Positions 30,039-39,439 of a DNA stretch of 64,000 nucleotides are shown here, in pieces (the stretch's first letter is position 1; every line of letters starts with the position of its first letter). The notes under the pieces were generated by a model that searched no databases, was not told the origin of the DNA, and saw only the letters and a program-made list of their open reading frames with translations. The position numbers were made by a program, and so were the translations under genes. The stretch comes from Bartonella apihabitans (GTDB lineage Bacteria; Pseudomonadota; Alphaproteobacteria; Rhizobiales; Rhizobiaceae), in contig NZ_CP132387.1 of assembly GCF_030758755.1 (NCBI RefSeq), positions 2,533,001 to 2,597,000 on the forward strand, written 5' to 3'.

Positions 30039-30275
30039 ATGAAGCCAATATTTATCCAGTTGCAGTGTGCACCGGGTACAGCTTACGATGTTGCCGACAT
30101 ACTTTATGAGCGCGAGATCGTTTCGGAACTCTATTCCACAAGCGGTGAATTCGAGCTTCTGGCAAAAATCTACATCGAAGAAGGCAAGGATATCGGTAAA
30201 TTCATCAATGACAATATTCTTGATATACCCGGTATCACGCGGTCTTTGACAACGCTCACTTTTACTGCATTCTAG
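30039..30275 (+). CDS. stand-alone Lrp/AsnC ligand-binding (RAM) domain protein
   Basis: A 78-residue protein made only of the RAM (regulation of amino-acid metabolism) alpha-beta sandwich: 'IFIQLQCAPGTAYDVADILYE', 'VSELYSTSGEFELLAKIYIE' and 'IPGITRSLTTLTFTAF'. The N-terminal HTH of Lrp/AsnC regulators is absent. Stand-alone RAM proteins form ring oligomers that bind amino acids and may modulate full-length Lrp proteins. The ATG at 30039 is eight bases from AAAGGAG and is preferred over the one at 30033, which is too close to it. Confidence 0.85.
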   Translation: MKPIFIQLQCAPGTAYDVADILYEREIVSELYSTSGEFELLAKIYIEEGKDIGKFINDNILDIPGITRSLTTLTFTAF

Positions 30276-30318
30276 ACCTCTTAACCATGAAAATGGCGAG
30301 AGAACACCGGATCAGCTG

Positions 30319-30681
30319 ATGCAGTCGGTAAAGCATCAATTTTTTATATTTGTGCTCGTTGCCGTGATGACAATTCAATCACTTGTCATGGCAAAAGCCG
30401 GTGTGCTCGGTGAATACGCTGTACGCGATGCTTACGGCAGCATTATTTGCACGACCGCCGGAAAAGATCGTTCAGACCAAGGTCATTTCCCTATCCCTGC
30501 TTGTTGCATTGGTGGGTGTATTCTTTCTGCGGCACTTCAAATATCCGGACCGGTTAATGTTGTTCTTGAAACATCCAACTGTTCAAGCGAGGCGATGGCT
30601 GTCATTCGGGTTTTGTTGCTACCCAGCGAGCGGCCATCATTTGTTTACGATGCACGTTCTCCGCCCCATATAATTTCCTGA
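30319..30681 (+). CDS. small exported Cys-containing protein (possibly DUF2946-like)
   Basis: A 120-residue protein with an N-terminal hydrophobic segment ('FFIFVLVAVMTIQSLVMAKA') that can be a signal peptide or anchor. It carries a cysteine cluster 'ICTTAG' and 'FPIPACCIGGC' in the middle, then a less conserved tail. The layout, a small hydrophobic protein with CC-x2-GC motif directly before a periplasmic copper chaperone, resembles DUF2946-type genes in copper loci. I am not sure of the family. It lies 43 bases after the RAM gene and 117 bases before the chaperone gene. Confidence 0.6.
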   Translation: MQSVKHQFFIFVLVAVMTIQSLVMAKAGVLGEYAVRDAYGSIICTTAGKDRSDQGHFPIPACCIGGCILSAALQISGPVNVVLETSNCSSEAMAVIRVLLLPSERPSFVYDARSPPHIIS

Positions 30682-30798
30682 GTTGGTTTACCCGTTTGCC
30701 AATTTTCACTTCGGTTCGTCCGATTAAGCGAAGATCTTTGGCAAATGATTATAAACATCTTCAATACGAATTTATATTTTAAATATCAGGAGTTATAT

Positions 30799-31341
30799 AT
30801 GTCTTACGCTTTTCAAAAATGCTCAATTTTAATCAAGACAAGCTTTGCTGTTATGGCAGCTTTTGCTTGTTTGTTTCTAACCTTTTCACTCGGTAGTGCT
30901 TTTGCCAACGATTATAAAATTGGTGATATCGAAATTACCAATGTCTGGGCACGTGCGACCCCGAACGGGGCAAAAGTTGCCGGTGGTTTCTTTACCATTG
31001 TCAATCATGGTAAAGATGCTGACAGGCTGGTGTCTCTCTCATCGGAATTATCCGATAAAGCACAAATCCATTCAATGGAAATGACTGACGGTGTCATGAA
31101 AATGCGTCATCAGGCAGATGGCGTGGTCATTCCGGCCGGTGGAACAGTCGAATTCAAACCGGGTAGCTTCCACGTCATGTTTATGGATCTCGACAAAACT
31201 TTGAACAAGGGTGACGAATTCAAGGCAAAAATGGTTTTTGAAAAAGCCGGCACTGTCGATGTGGTCTTTACTGTTTCGGGTATCGGTGCACAAGCACCCG
31301 ATTCAATGCCTGCCAATCATGAAGAACATCAACATCATTAA
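30799..31341 (+). CDS. periplasmic copper chaperone, PCu(A)C family
   Basis: A 180-residue secreted protein. The signal peptide has a long hydrophobic core and ends near 'GSAFAND'. The Cu(I) ligands of the PCu(A)C fold are visible: His-x-Met in 'IHSMEM', a Met about ten residues later ('VMKMRH') and 'HVMFM' some twenty residues on. The last residues (NHEEHQHH) add a His-rich metal-binding tail. In the family the protein delivers Cu(I) to the CuA site of cytochrome oxidase, often with Sco. The ATG at 30799 is chosen for the AGGAG site seven bases upstream. Confidence 0.92.
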   Translation: MSYAFQKCSILIKTSFAVMAAFACLFLTFSLGSAFANDYKIGDIEITNVWARATPNGAKVAGGFFTIVNHGKDADRLVSLSSELSDKAQIHSMEMTDGVMKMRHQADGVVIPAGGTVEFKPGSFHVMFMDLDKTLNKGDEFKAKMVFEKAGTVDVVFTVSGIGAQAPDSMPANHEEHQHH

Positions 31342-31554
31342 AAGACTGCATTTCGAATTAAAGTTTTCACGAACAAATAAAATGCGTGGCGAAAATCTGT
31401 CACGCATTTTTGTTGATAAAGATTTTTATTCAGGTTTTTAAAAGCAATTGCCAATTTAAATCCGTCACCAAGAGAAGTTTTCACGTGAAACGCTATTCCA
31501 TGATAGGCAAGTGACAGCTTTCAGGAAGAAAGCTTTGCTAGTGATATTTCCAAT

Positions 31555-32167
31555 TCACCCGACAGGCGTAATACGTCGCAAAGTCAGATTGATACGGCCG
31601 GGAACTTTCAAAAGTGTAGAAGTTTCAGGATAAATCCGGTCAACACCATGAAATGCAAGACGCATATCGCCGCCGAATATGATGACATCGCCGCTATTCA
31701 GCCGCAAGGAATGGGTTTTTCCGCCTTTGACTGGCGTTCCGACACGAAAGAGACACGTGTCGCCCAAGGATACTGAAATGACAGGTGCGGCAAGTTCTCC
31801 CTCATCCTTGTCCTGATGCATTCCCATGCGTGCATCCGGCGCATAAAAGTTGATAAGGCAGGCTTCCGGCGGAGCGGAAAATCCGGATAATTTTTGCCAT
31901 AATTCCTGGAGTTGTCGGGGAATTTCCGGCCAAGGTTGTTGCGTTTGAGGATGTGTTTCGCTGATAGCGATAACCGCGATCTTTATCGGTGACCCAACCG
32001 AGTTTCCCGCAATTGGTTTGCCGGACACTCATCGGCTTTCCGGTTTTCGGCATTCTGGGAACAAATAATGGCGCTTGCCGGACAATGTCTCTCACCTCAT
32101 CAACCAGTTTTTCCTGATCGGTGCGATTGAAATAGTTTGGAAAATAATCAAAGCCGTAAAAATCCAT
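31555..32167 (-). CDS. alkB: AlkB-type 2-oxoglutarate/Fe(II) dioxygenase, frame broken
   Basis: Direct-reversal DNA repair enzyme that oxidatively removes 1-methyladenine and 3-methylcytosine lesions. The Fe ligands are in 'MGMHQDKDEG' (His and Asp near residues 117/119) and 'LAFHGVDRI' (His near 172); the 2-oxoglutarate Arg pair is in 'RINLTLRRI'. The frame is shifted near 31963: the N-terminal part ends in 'DKDRGYRY' and the rest resumes with 'SETHPQTQQPWPEIP'. Removing one C restores ~203 residues, the usual length. The start is the ATG at 32167 (MDFYGFDYF). Confidence 0.87.
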
Positions 32168-32401
32168 CCTTTGAAAATAAACAGACTGTAACGGCTCTTC
32201 AAGATGCCGGGCAACATTCGCCTTGCCCGATCTTCAAGATGGTATAGTCCCTGTTTTTAAAAGCCTGAATTGGTCAATTTTTGAGACGCGTACGATTTCC
32301 ATATAGCTTTTTCGAAAATTGCTTCACGCTTTTCCGCTACAGCCTTCCGCTATCCTATGCGACGAGATTTACGCACTTGTCGGGGATGAGAAAAATACCC
32401 A

Positions 32402-32553
32402 CGCATCTTATCCGAAAACCGCTTCACACTTTTCAGGATGTGTTTTTGAGCACCCACGCATCTTGTCCGAAAACCGTTTCACACTTTTCGGGATCGGTTT
32501 TTTGAGTTCCCGCGCATCTTATTCGAAAACCGTTTCACACTTTTCGGGATGCG
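32402..32553 (+). repeat. three tandem copies of a ~39-bp palindromic intergenic element
   Basis: Near-identical units at 32402-32440, 32457-32495 and 32513-32553 are spaced 55-56 bp apart. Each reads CGCATCTT..CGAAAACCG, then TTCACACTTTTCGGGATG. GCATC pairs with GATGC and CGAAAA with TTTTCG, so each can form a hairpin. A degenerate half copy (TTTTCGAAAATTGCTTCACGCTTTTCCG) lies at about 32309-32336. Similar palindromes are widespread between genes in Rhizobiales, so this is an interspersed element, here locally amplified. It covers most of the 412-bp gap between alkB and the BON-LysM gene. Confidence 0.85.
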
Positions 32554-32579
32554 CGGGGGTATGTAGTGTAATAAAATAA

Positions 32580-33101
32580 TCAAGCCTGATTAAGGTCAGG
32601 AATGCGAAGCTTTTGACCGGGGAAGATTTTTTCAGGCGATTTCAACATGGGCTTGTTTGCCTCGAAAATAATCTTGTTTTTGTCGCCATGACCTTTGCCA
32701 TAAACTTCTTCGGCAATTTTCCATAAAGTGTCACCCTTTTTCACTTCGTAAAAATGCGGTTCTGACGATTGTGCGGCTGCAGGGTTTGAAGAGGGTTGCG
32801 AAGTTCTAGACTGTGCCGTTTGGTTGCTTGCCGATTTTTGGCCATTCTCAACCTTGAGATTATCGGTATTGACCGATTCAATGCTGTGAAGGTTGCCAAC
32901 GGCAAGAATGGCTTTTTCAAGTGTAGCCTGATCTTTGACAGCTCCGGTCAGAATTGCTTTGCCGTTCTCGACCGCGACTTTAACGTTTTCTGTCCCAAGA
33001 TTAAGGCCATCCAAAGCTGTTTTAATGCTTTGTGCGTCAGGGGCTTGTTCCCCGATTCCAAGTTTTTCACCAACCGATTTTACGAAATTAAAAAGTCCCA
33101 T
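32580..33101 (-). CDS. BON-LysM domain protein (Kbp/YgaU-like)
   Basis: A 173-residue protein. Residues ~20-85 form a BON domain ('VKVAVENGKAILTGAVKDQATLEKAILAVG'), residues ~86-113 are a Ser/Gln/Asn-rich linker and ~115-168 a LysM domain ('YEVKKGDTLWKIAEEVYG' to 'IFPGQKLRIP'). The architecture matches E. coli Kbp (YgaU), a cytoplasmic potassium-binding protein, rather than a secreted peptidoglycan binder; no signal peptide is present. The ATG follows AAAGGAG by seven bases. Confidence 0.9.
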   Translation of the reverse strand: MGLFNFVKSVGEKLGIGEQAPDAQSIKTALDGLNLGTENVKVAVENGKAILTGAVKDQATLEKAILAVGNLHSIESVNTDNLKVENGQKSASNQTAQSRTSQPSSNPAAAQSSEPHFYEVKKGDTLWKIAEEVYGKGHGDKNKIIFEANKPMLKSPEKIFPGQKLRIPDLNQA

Positions 33102-33220
33102 TGCATTCTCCTTTCAAGAAAATGCGCGTCTTGCCCTTTTGAAGGGGGAGCGGCACATCGTTAGAGCGGAAACTCGTGTTCCGGCTTTCACTCAAAAGAC
33201 ATAGAGCAGGAATTTAAATT

Positions 33221-33658
33221 TCAATCCGGAGTTACTTTTGAACGAGCCTTTTTCACCTCTGAACGAATGTTTTTGGCTTTCAATCTTCGTTCGATCGACC
33301 CTTTGGTCGGCTTGGTTTTCCGTCGCTTCGGTGGCGGTGGTTCAGCCGCTTTTTTAATAAGTGAAACGAGTCTTGCACGCGCATCTTGCCGGTTTTTTTC
33401 CTGCAAACGAAAACGTGATGCTTCGATAAGAATTTCTCCGTCTTTCGTCGCTTTTTGTCCGGCCAATTTTATGAGGCGGGTAAATATATCGTGGGGAAGG
33501 CCTGCCCGATAGGCGAAAAAGCGCAATTGTACAGCCGTAGCAACCTTGTTGACGTTCTGCCCTCCAGGTCCCGAAGCACGAATAAAATTTTCCGCTATAT
33601 CGCATTCGCGTATGCGGATTTTCGCATTGATAAAAAGTTCGCCTTTTTCGCTATCCAT
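33221..33658 (-). CDS. arfB: alternative ribosome-rescue factor ArfB (peptidyl-tRNA hydrolase)
   Basis: A 145-residue class I release-factor-like protein. The catalytic GGQ is in 'ASGPGGQNVNKVATAV', and the basic C-terminal tail ('KRRKTKPTKGSIERRLKAKNIRSEVKKARSK') is the mRNA-channel-sensing part that detects stalled ribosomes. It hydrolyses peptidyl-tRNA on non-stop complexes as a back-up for trans-translation. It is separated from pckA by a terminator that serves the other side. Confidence 0.95.
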   Translation of the reverse strand: MDSEKGELFINAKIRIRECDIAENFIRASGPGGQNVNKVATAVQLRFFAYRAGLPHDIFTRLIKLAGQKATKDGEILIEASRFRLQEKNRQDARARLVSLIKKAAEPPPPKRRKTKPTKGSIERRLKAKNIRSEVKKARSKVTPD

Positions 33659-33690
33659 TTTTGCAATTATAACGTGGATGCGCCAATAAA

Positions 33691-33720
33691 AAAGCCCGGT
33701 TACAAGAACCGGGCTTTCAT
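33691..33720 (-). terminator. intrinsic terminator after pckA
   Basis: AAAGCCCGGTT and AACCGGGCTTT form a perfect 11-bp stem with a five-base loop. On the minus strand the stem is followed by a run of Ts, consistent with termination of pckA; the plus-strand side has fewer Ts. Confidence 0.85.
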
Positions 33721-33738
33721 TTAATTTATTTTTTGAAC

Positions 33739-35334
33739 TCAGGCCTTAGGGGCTGCGTTTTTCACTTCGTCATCAACATGCGGAATGAATTTCTCGAAGT
33801 TTTTGACGAACATGCCGGCAAGCTTCTTGACCTGTTCGTCATAGGCAGCTTTGTCTTTCCAGGTCGAACGGGGATCAAGAATTTTTGAATCCACTCCGGC
33901 AACTGCCTTCGGTACCATAAAGCCGAAATTCTCGTCTTTGCGGAATTCGACATTTTTGAGCGAACCATCCAACGCAGCGTTCAGCAATGCACGGGTTGCC
34001 TTGATCGGCATACGGCTGCCAACTCCGTAAGGACCGCTGGTCCAACCGGTATTGATGAGCCAGCAATCAACATGGTGTTCGGCAATTTTCTTGCGTAACA
34101 AATTACCATAAACAGAAGGATGACGCGGCATGAACGGTGCGCCAAAGCATGTCGAGAACGTTGCTTCCGGTTCGGTTACGCCTTTTTCGGTTCCTGCAAC
34201 CTTGGCTGTATAGCCGGACAGGAAGTGGTACATGGCTTGTGCCGGTGTGAGTTTGGCAATTGGCGGAATAACGCCAAAAGCATCGGCAGTCAGCATGATG
34301 ATGTTTTTCGGCTGTCCACCCTTACCTGTTTTACTTGCGTTATCAACGAAATAGATCGGATAGGCGGCACGGGTGTTTTCAGTCAGAGAACCGTCATTGA
34401 AATCGGGTTCACGATCTTTGTCGAGAACGACGTTTTCAAGAATGGTACCGAAACGCTGGGTTGTGGAATAGATAACCGGTTCCGCTTCGGCAGAAAGCCG
34501 GATGACCTTGGCATAGCAACCGCCTTCAAAGTTGAAGACGCCATCTTTGCCCCAGCCATGTTCGTCATCGCCGATCAATGTGCGGCTTGCATCGGCCGAA
34601 AGTGTTGTCTTGCCGGTTCCCGAAAGGCCAAAGAAAACAGCGGTATCGCCTTTTGGCCCCTCATTGGCTGAAGAGTGCATCGGCATAACGCCTTTTTCAG
34701 GCAAAATATAGTTCAATGCGGTGAAGACCGATTTTTTCATTTCACCGGCATAGGATGTACCGCCAATCAGAACGATAAGACGGGTAAGATCGCAAGCAAT
34801 CACTGTCTCGGAGCGTGTTCCATGGCGCTTCGGATCGGCACGGAAAGACGGCAGATTGATAATCGTCATCTGTGGAACATAGGATTCCAGAGCTTTGTCA
34901 TCCGGACGGATGAGGAGGTTGCGGATGAAAACGGCATGCCATGCATATTCGGAGGCAACGCGCGCTCTGATGGAGTTTTCATGATCTGCACCACCGATAA
35001 GATCTTCGACAAACAGGTCGCGCCCTTTTGCATGTTCGACAAAATCGGCAAACAACTGGTCGAAGTGTTCCTGACTCATCGGCTTGTTGTTGTCCCACCA
35101 GATATTGGGTTCGGTCTCTTTTGTGCGAACGATAAACTTGTCTTTTGCTGAACGGCCCGTAAATTGGCCTGTATAGGCAACAAGCGCTCCCTCGGCTGTC
35201 AATTTCGCTTCATTGCGACGAATTGCTTCTTCATAAAGAAAAGGCGGTTTCAAATTATAATAAACATTGCCCAAATCTTTAAAACCGAAGCTTTTGAGTG
35301 AAGCCTTTGGATTGAATATACCAGTCTCTTTCAT
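33739..35334 (-). CDS. pckA: phosphoenolpyruvate carboxykinase (ATP)
   Basis: A 531-residue enzyme that converts oxaloacetate and ATP to PEP and CO2, the entry to gluconeogenesis from TCA intermediates. The kinase P-loop '[13 protein letters not shown]' lies near residues 232-244, and '[12 protein letters not shown]' with 'LIGDDEHGW' is diagnostic. The ATG at 35334 is used since GGAGG lies five bases before it; an upstream in-frame codon at 35397 lacks such a site. It is divergent from chvI, as in other Rhizobiales, where ChvI/ChvG can influence pckA. Confidence 0.97.
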   Translation of the reverse strand: MKETGIFNPKASLKSFGFKDLGNVYYNLKPPFLYEEAIRRNEAKLTAEGALVAYTGQFTGRSAKDKFIVRTKETEPNIWWDNNKPMSQEHFDQLFADFVEHAKGRDLFVEDLIGGADHENSIRARVASEYAWHAVFIRNLLIRPDDKALESYVPQMTIINLPSFRADPKRHGTRSETVIACDLTRLIVLIGGTSYAGEMKKSVFTALNYILPEKGVMPMHSSANEGPKGDTAVFFGLSGTGKTTLSADASRTLIGDDEHGWGKDGVFNFEGGCYAKVIRLSAEAEPVIYSTTQRFGTILENVVLDKDREPDFNDGSLTENTRAAYPIYFVDNASKTGKGGQPKNIIMLTADAFGVIPPIAKLTPAQAMYHFLSGYTAKVAGTEKGVTEPEATFSTCFGAPFMPRHPSVYGNLLRKKIAEHHVDCWLINTGWTSGPYGVGSRMPIKATRALLNAALDGSLKNVEFRKDENFGFMVPKAVAGVDSKILDPRSTWKDKAAYDEQVKKLAGMFVKNFEKFIPHVDDEVKNAAPKA

Positions 35335-35704
35335 AGTACCTCCGCTATTGCCTTTCGAAGCAAAAATGCCCCACACGATTGTGAGTGTGCCCTCCAAAAA
35401 TCAGAAAACGCATTAAATATCAAATATTTAATCGATTTAAAAAAATTTAATTTTTTTAAAAATTGAGTTAATGAAACTTCAAGTGTTGTTTAGCGTTTAC
35501 AAAATTAAAAACGGAAAGGGTGTTTTTCCTCGGTAAATCAAAGACTTTCGTGAGCTTTGCCACAATTTGTACCACATTTGTTTTGCAAAAGCGTTTTCAA
35601 CACCCATATAAAGAAAATGTATGCTTCATAACCAATATGGATGTTTCTTCGGCTTCTGAAGAAACGTTCCAAAAATAAAAACCGCGAGAAAGAGTCGGAA
35701 AACT
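35335..35704. promoter_or_regulatory. divergent promoter region between pckA and chvI
   Basis: About 370 bases. A very AT-rich segment with self-complementary runs (TTAAAAAAATTTAATTTTTTTAA at about 35437-35459) lies near the pckA side. Promoters for both genes are expected here. I cannot place -35/-10 boxes or a ChvI site with confidence. Confidence 0.4.
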
Positions 35705-36427
35705 ATGAAAGATATTGCAACTACGACACAGACAATTGCACTTGTCGATGACGATCGCAACATTCTGACATCAGTGTCGATAGCCCTGGAATCGGAAGGC
35801 TACCGTGTCGAGACCTATACGGATGGAGCTTCGGCCCTTGAAGGCTTGATGGCGCGTCCACCCAATCTTGCTATCTTCGATATCAAGATGCCCCGTATGG
35901 ATGGCATGGAATTGTTGCGGCGCTTGCGCCAGAAATCGGATTTGCCGGTGATCTTTCTCACCTCGAAGGATGACGAGATCGACGAACTTTTCGGTTTGAA
36001 AATGGGTGCTGACGATTTTATTACCAAGCCATTTTCCCAACGTCTTCTTGTCGAGCGTGTCAAGGCGGTTCTAAGGCGTGCGGCAGCGCGCGGTGAACCT
36101 GTCAAAGCCAATGCACAGGCCGCAACCTCGATTGAACGGGGCGACCTTGTTATGGATCAGGAGCGCCACACGTGCACATGGAAAGGCGAACCGGTTATTC
36201 TGACAGTGACCGAGTTTCTTATTTTGCAAGCGCTTGCCCAACGCCCCGGCGTTGTCAAAAGTCGTGATTCGTTGATGGATGCTGCTTATGATGATCAGGT
36301 CTATGTTGATGATCGCACCATTGACAGCCATATCAAAAGACTGCGTAAAAAGTTCAAGCAGGTTGATAACGATTTTGAAATGATTGAAACTCTTTACGGA
36401 GTTGGCTATCGGTTTCGCGAGGTATAA
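35705..36427 (+). CDS. chvI: response regulator ChvI
   Basis: A 240-residue OmpR/PhoB-type regulator. The receiver domain has the acidic pair 'VDDDRN', phospho-acceptor Asp59 in '[12 protein letters not shown]', Thr86 and Lys108 ('ITKPF'). The winged-helix domain ends in '[10 protein letters not shown]...[11 protein letters not shown]'. ChvI with the sensor ChvG (BatR/BatS in Bartonella, BvrR/BvrS in Brucella) governs acid, envelope and host-adaptation genes. The gene is intact and sits ahead of chvG with a 142-base gap. Confidence 0.95.
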   Translation: MKDIATTTQTIALVDDDRNILTSVSIALESEGYRVETYTDGASALEGLMARPPNLAIFDIKMPRMDGMELLRRLRQKSDLPVIFLTSKDDEIDELFGLKMGADDFITKPFSQRLLVERVKAVLRRAAARGEPVKANAQAATSIERGDLVMDQERHTCTWKGEPVILTVTEFLILQALAQRPGVVKSRDSLMDAAYDDQVYVDDRTIDSHIKRLRKKFKQVDNDFEMIETLYGVGYRFREV

Positions 36428-36569
36428 AGCCGATAGTGCAAGATGTAACGATTATCCCGCTTATCAAAACCGGTTATTTGGAGAATGGCGGGATAGTCCA
36501 GTTTTTTAACAGTCGGCAAAGCCATGTGCTCTCGCATATGGTTTTGCTCTGAAAGGTGCGGGCGACCGG

Positions 36570-38356
36570 ATGGTTTCCGAGGAAGCAACAGCGGGCACAG
36601 AGGGAAAAACAGAAAAAGGGCCGCATTCCCGCAAGACGACCCGTTTCGGGCGTTTGCGCAGGCGTGGCCATTATCTGTTTGAACAGCTTCTTTTTTCAAG
36701 TCTGACGCGCCGTATCGTTATTCTCAACCTTGCAGCTCTTTGTGTGCTTGTTGCCGGTATTATGTATCTCAACCAGTTTCGGGATGGCTTGATCGACGCC
36801 AAGATCGAATCATTGCGCACGCAAGGAAAGATTATTGCCGGAGCAGTTGCCGCTTCGGCAACGGTTGACACCAATTCTATCCTGATTGATCCGGAAAAAC
36901 TCATGGAGTTGCAAGCCGGACAAAGTATCACCCCGAAAGCGGAATCGACAGATAATTGGGATTTTCCGATTAATCCGGAACGTGTCGCGCCGCTATTACG
37001 CAATGTCATTTCACCGGAGACAACGCGTGCCCGCATTTATGATCGGGATGCGAACCTGCTTCTCGATTCGATGGTTCTCTATTCGAGTGGTCAGGTTTTA
37101 AGTTACAATCTTCCCCCTATTGCCGAAGATAAGCCCGGTCTTATCGAACGGTTCAGAAACTGGCTTACCAACACGATTTATGGAAATGACATAGCTGTTG
37201 ACAAAGACCAGCTCGGTGGAAACGGGGCTGTCTATCCGGAAGTTGTCAAAGCCATGAACGGAATTTTGGCAACAGCCCAAAGGCGCAATTCTCAAGGTGA
37301 ACTGGTTGTTTCTGTTGCTGTTCCGGTACAGCGTTATCATTCTGTGGTCGGCGTTTTGTTATTGTCGACAGCCGGATCCGATATTGACAATATTGTCACG
37401 GCGGAACGGCTCGCAATTTTTAAGGTTTTTGCGGTGGTTGCGGCTGTGCTTCTCGTTCTGTCGCTGTTTCTTGCCTATACGATCGCCAATCCTTTACGCA
37501 AATTGTCGGCAGCGGCTGATCGTGTCCGTCATGGCACCAACAAGCGCGTTGAAATTCCGGATTTTTCGGATAGGCAAGATGAAGTCGGGCATTTGTCAAC
37601 ATCAATTCGCGATATGACCGATGCGCTCTACACCCGTATCGAGGCAATCGAACAATTCGCAGCCGATGTCAGCCACGAATTGAAAAATCCGCTAACTTCG
37701 CTCAGAAGTGCTGTTGAAACCTTGCCGCTTGCCAAAACGCATGAGGCGCGGGAACGGCTTTTTGATATTATCCAGCAGGATGTGCGCCGCCTTGATCGTC
37801 TCATTACCGATATTTCCGATGCATCGCGCCTTGACGCAGAACTGGCACGCGAGACATCCGACAAGGTTGATATGGTTGCCATGCTTGAAAATATTGTCAG
37901 AGCCTCGCGAGAGGTTCGTCGCAACAAGGTTTCGGCAACAATCGAACTCGATATAAAGCCGCGTAGCGGTGGCAAAAAATATATTGTTGCCGGTCATGAT
38001 CTGCGGCTTGGCCAAGTCGTTTCCAATTTGATTGAAAATGCCCGCTCGTTTATTCCGCATGAAAACGGGAAGATAAAACTTGCTATGCATGCGGAAGGGT
38101 CAAAACTCGTATTGACGGTAGAAGATAATGGCCCGGAATTCGTGCCGAAAAGATAGACCGGATTTTCGAACGTTTTTATACCGATCGGCCGGGTGCTGAA
38201 TCCTTCGGGAAAAATTCTGGCCTCGGGCTTTCGATCAGCCGCCAGATTATTGAAGCCCATAATGGTACTTTGACAGCAGAGAACATCTATTCCGACAAGG
38301 AACCGGATAAAAAACTGGGTGCCCGTTTCATCATTGTTTTACCGCTCGAAAAATAG
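36570..38356 (+). CDS. chvG: sensor histidine kinase ChvG, frame broken before the G box
   Basis: A membrane sensor of about 595 residues after repair. It has a basic cytoplasmic N-terminus, TM1 around residues 48-66, a periplasmic domain, TM2 near 290-310, HAMP, an H box 'DVSHELKNPLTS' with His369 and an ATPase domain. The frame ends at 'EDNGPEFVPKR' because one G is missing from CCCGG at 38133-38137. With CCCGGG it reads 'EDNGPGIRAEKIDRIFERFYTDRP...SGLGLSISRQIIEAH' to a stop at 38354-38356. As read, the protein would lack the nucleotide-lid region and be inactive. It partners ChvI. Confidence 0.92.
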
Positions 38357-38385
38357 CAATTTGCTTTTAAAACAAGGAAGAATCT

Positions 38386-38877
38386 GTGTCTGAAAGCGTT
38401 GAACACTCCCTCACACTTCACGCAAACTGTTTTATTCTCGGTAATAAAGGTGTTTTGCTTAAAGGTGAATCGGCTTCCGGTAAATCGGCATTGACTCTGG
38501 CACTTATCGAACGTGCGTCATGGGCCGGAAATTATGCTTGCCTCGTCAGTGATGACTATACGGAATTATTTCTAAAACAGAAAAAACTCTATGGGCGGGC
38601 ACCGGAGACACTCCGCGGTGGTATCGAGATCAGGGGAGCAGGCTTATATCGCATGGCGTTCGAGCCTGAAATTGCAATCAACTTTGTTGTGAGTTTGTCG
38701 AAAGAGGCAAAACGTTTTCCCGAGGATGAAAAAATAACTTATTGTGGTATTGAAGTGCCACTTTATGTTCTTCCTGATTTGAATACTGTTGACAGCCTGA
38801 CAATTTGTCAGGCGATTGAAGCATTTGCTTTTAAAGAACCTTGGCAAAGACCGGATTTGAATGTCAAATCATGTTGA
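38386..38877 (+). CDS. hprK: HPr kinase/phosphorylase, short alphaproteobacterial form
   Basis: A 163-residue protein holding only the catalytic C-terminal domain of HprK. Walker A 'GESASGKSA' is at residues 27-35, the following 'LVSDDYTEL' and 'LRGGIEIRGAG' fit the HprK family. It phosphorylates and dephosphorylates HPr on a Ser. In Rhizobiales the HprK-EIIA-HPr set is a regulatory rather than sugar-transporting PTS and is linked to carbon control and to the adjacent two-component system. It starts with GTG, 29 bases after chvG. Confidence 0.92.
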   Translation: MSESVEHSLTLHANCFILGNKGVLLKGESASGKSALTLALIERASWAGNYACLVSDDYTELFLKQKKLYGRAPETLRGGIEIRGAGLYRMAFEPEIAINFVVSLSKEAKRFPEDEKITYCGIEVPLYVLPDLNTVDSLTICQAIEAFAFKEPWQRPDLNVKSC

Positions 38878-39007
38878 AAAACAATATTTTTTTATATTGT
38901 ACGAAAATTTATCTTGGCACAGAAGAAAACCCCTGCCAGAATATAAAACCCACTGTTGAGTGCCATAGAACAAGACGGTTGGGACGCTGGTGACAGGAGC
39001 ATTGTGA

Positions 39008-39416
39008 ATGATCGGACTCGTGCTTGTAACGCACGGCAGATTGGCTGAAGAGTTTTTGCATGCGGTAGAGCATGTTGTAGGTTAGTCAGGAGAAATTTGC
39101 CACCGTGTGTATTGGCCCTGAAGATGATATGGATCAACGTCGTAACGATATTGTTGCAGCCGTCAGTTCGGTCGATGATGGACAGGGCGTTATTATCCTT
39201 ACCGATATGTTCGGCGGCACACCTTCCAATCTCGCCATTTCAATCATGCAGGAAGGCAAAATCGAGGTGATCGCCGGTGTCAATTTGCCAATGCTTATCA
39301 AACTCACCTCGGTGCGACAATCGAACGATATAGAACTGGTTGACGCTTTAAAAGCCGCACAGGATGCCGGACGCAAATATATCAACGTTCCCAGTATGTT
39401 GTTGTCAGATGAATAG
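39008..39416 (+). CDS. PTS system mannose-type EIIA component, frame broken
   Basis: A ~135-residue EIIA-Man-like protein. The active-site His9 is in 'MIGLVLVTHGRLAEE', and the body has 'VIILTDMFGGTPSNLA' and 'GVNLPMLIKL'. The frame hits a stop after 'AVEHVVG' at 39081-39084 and resumes as 'QEKFATVCIGPEDDMDQRR'. Removing one T there restores the family length. It would take phosphate from HPr and, without a cognate permease, act as a regulatory sink. An AGGAG site lies eight bases before the ATG. Confidence 0.9.
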
Positions 39417-39439
39417 ATAACAGGTTCTTTGCGGGAAAA

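Noticed and set aside
30745..30798. Longer N-terminus for the copper chaperone
   Set aside because: The upstream codons add a non-signal-like stretch, and a strong AGGAG site is seven bases before the ATG at 30799.
32402..32553. CRISPR-like array
   Set aside because: Only three units, each palindromic, with ~16-bp related spacers and no cas genes; it is an interspersed palindromic repeat.
34120..35151. Two long plus-strand frames inside pckA
   Set aside because: Antisense shadows of pckA; the sequence of pckA is conserved across its whole length.
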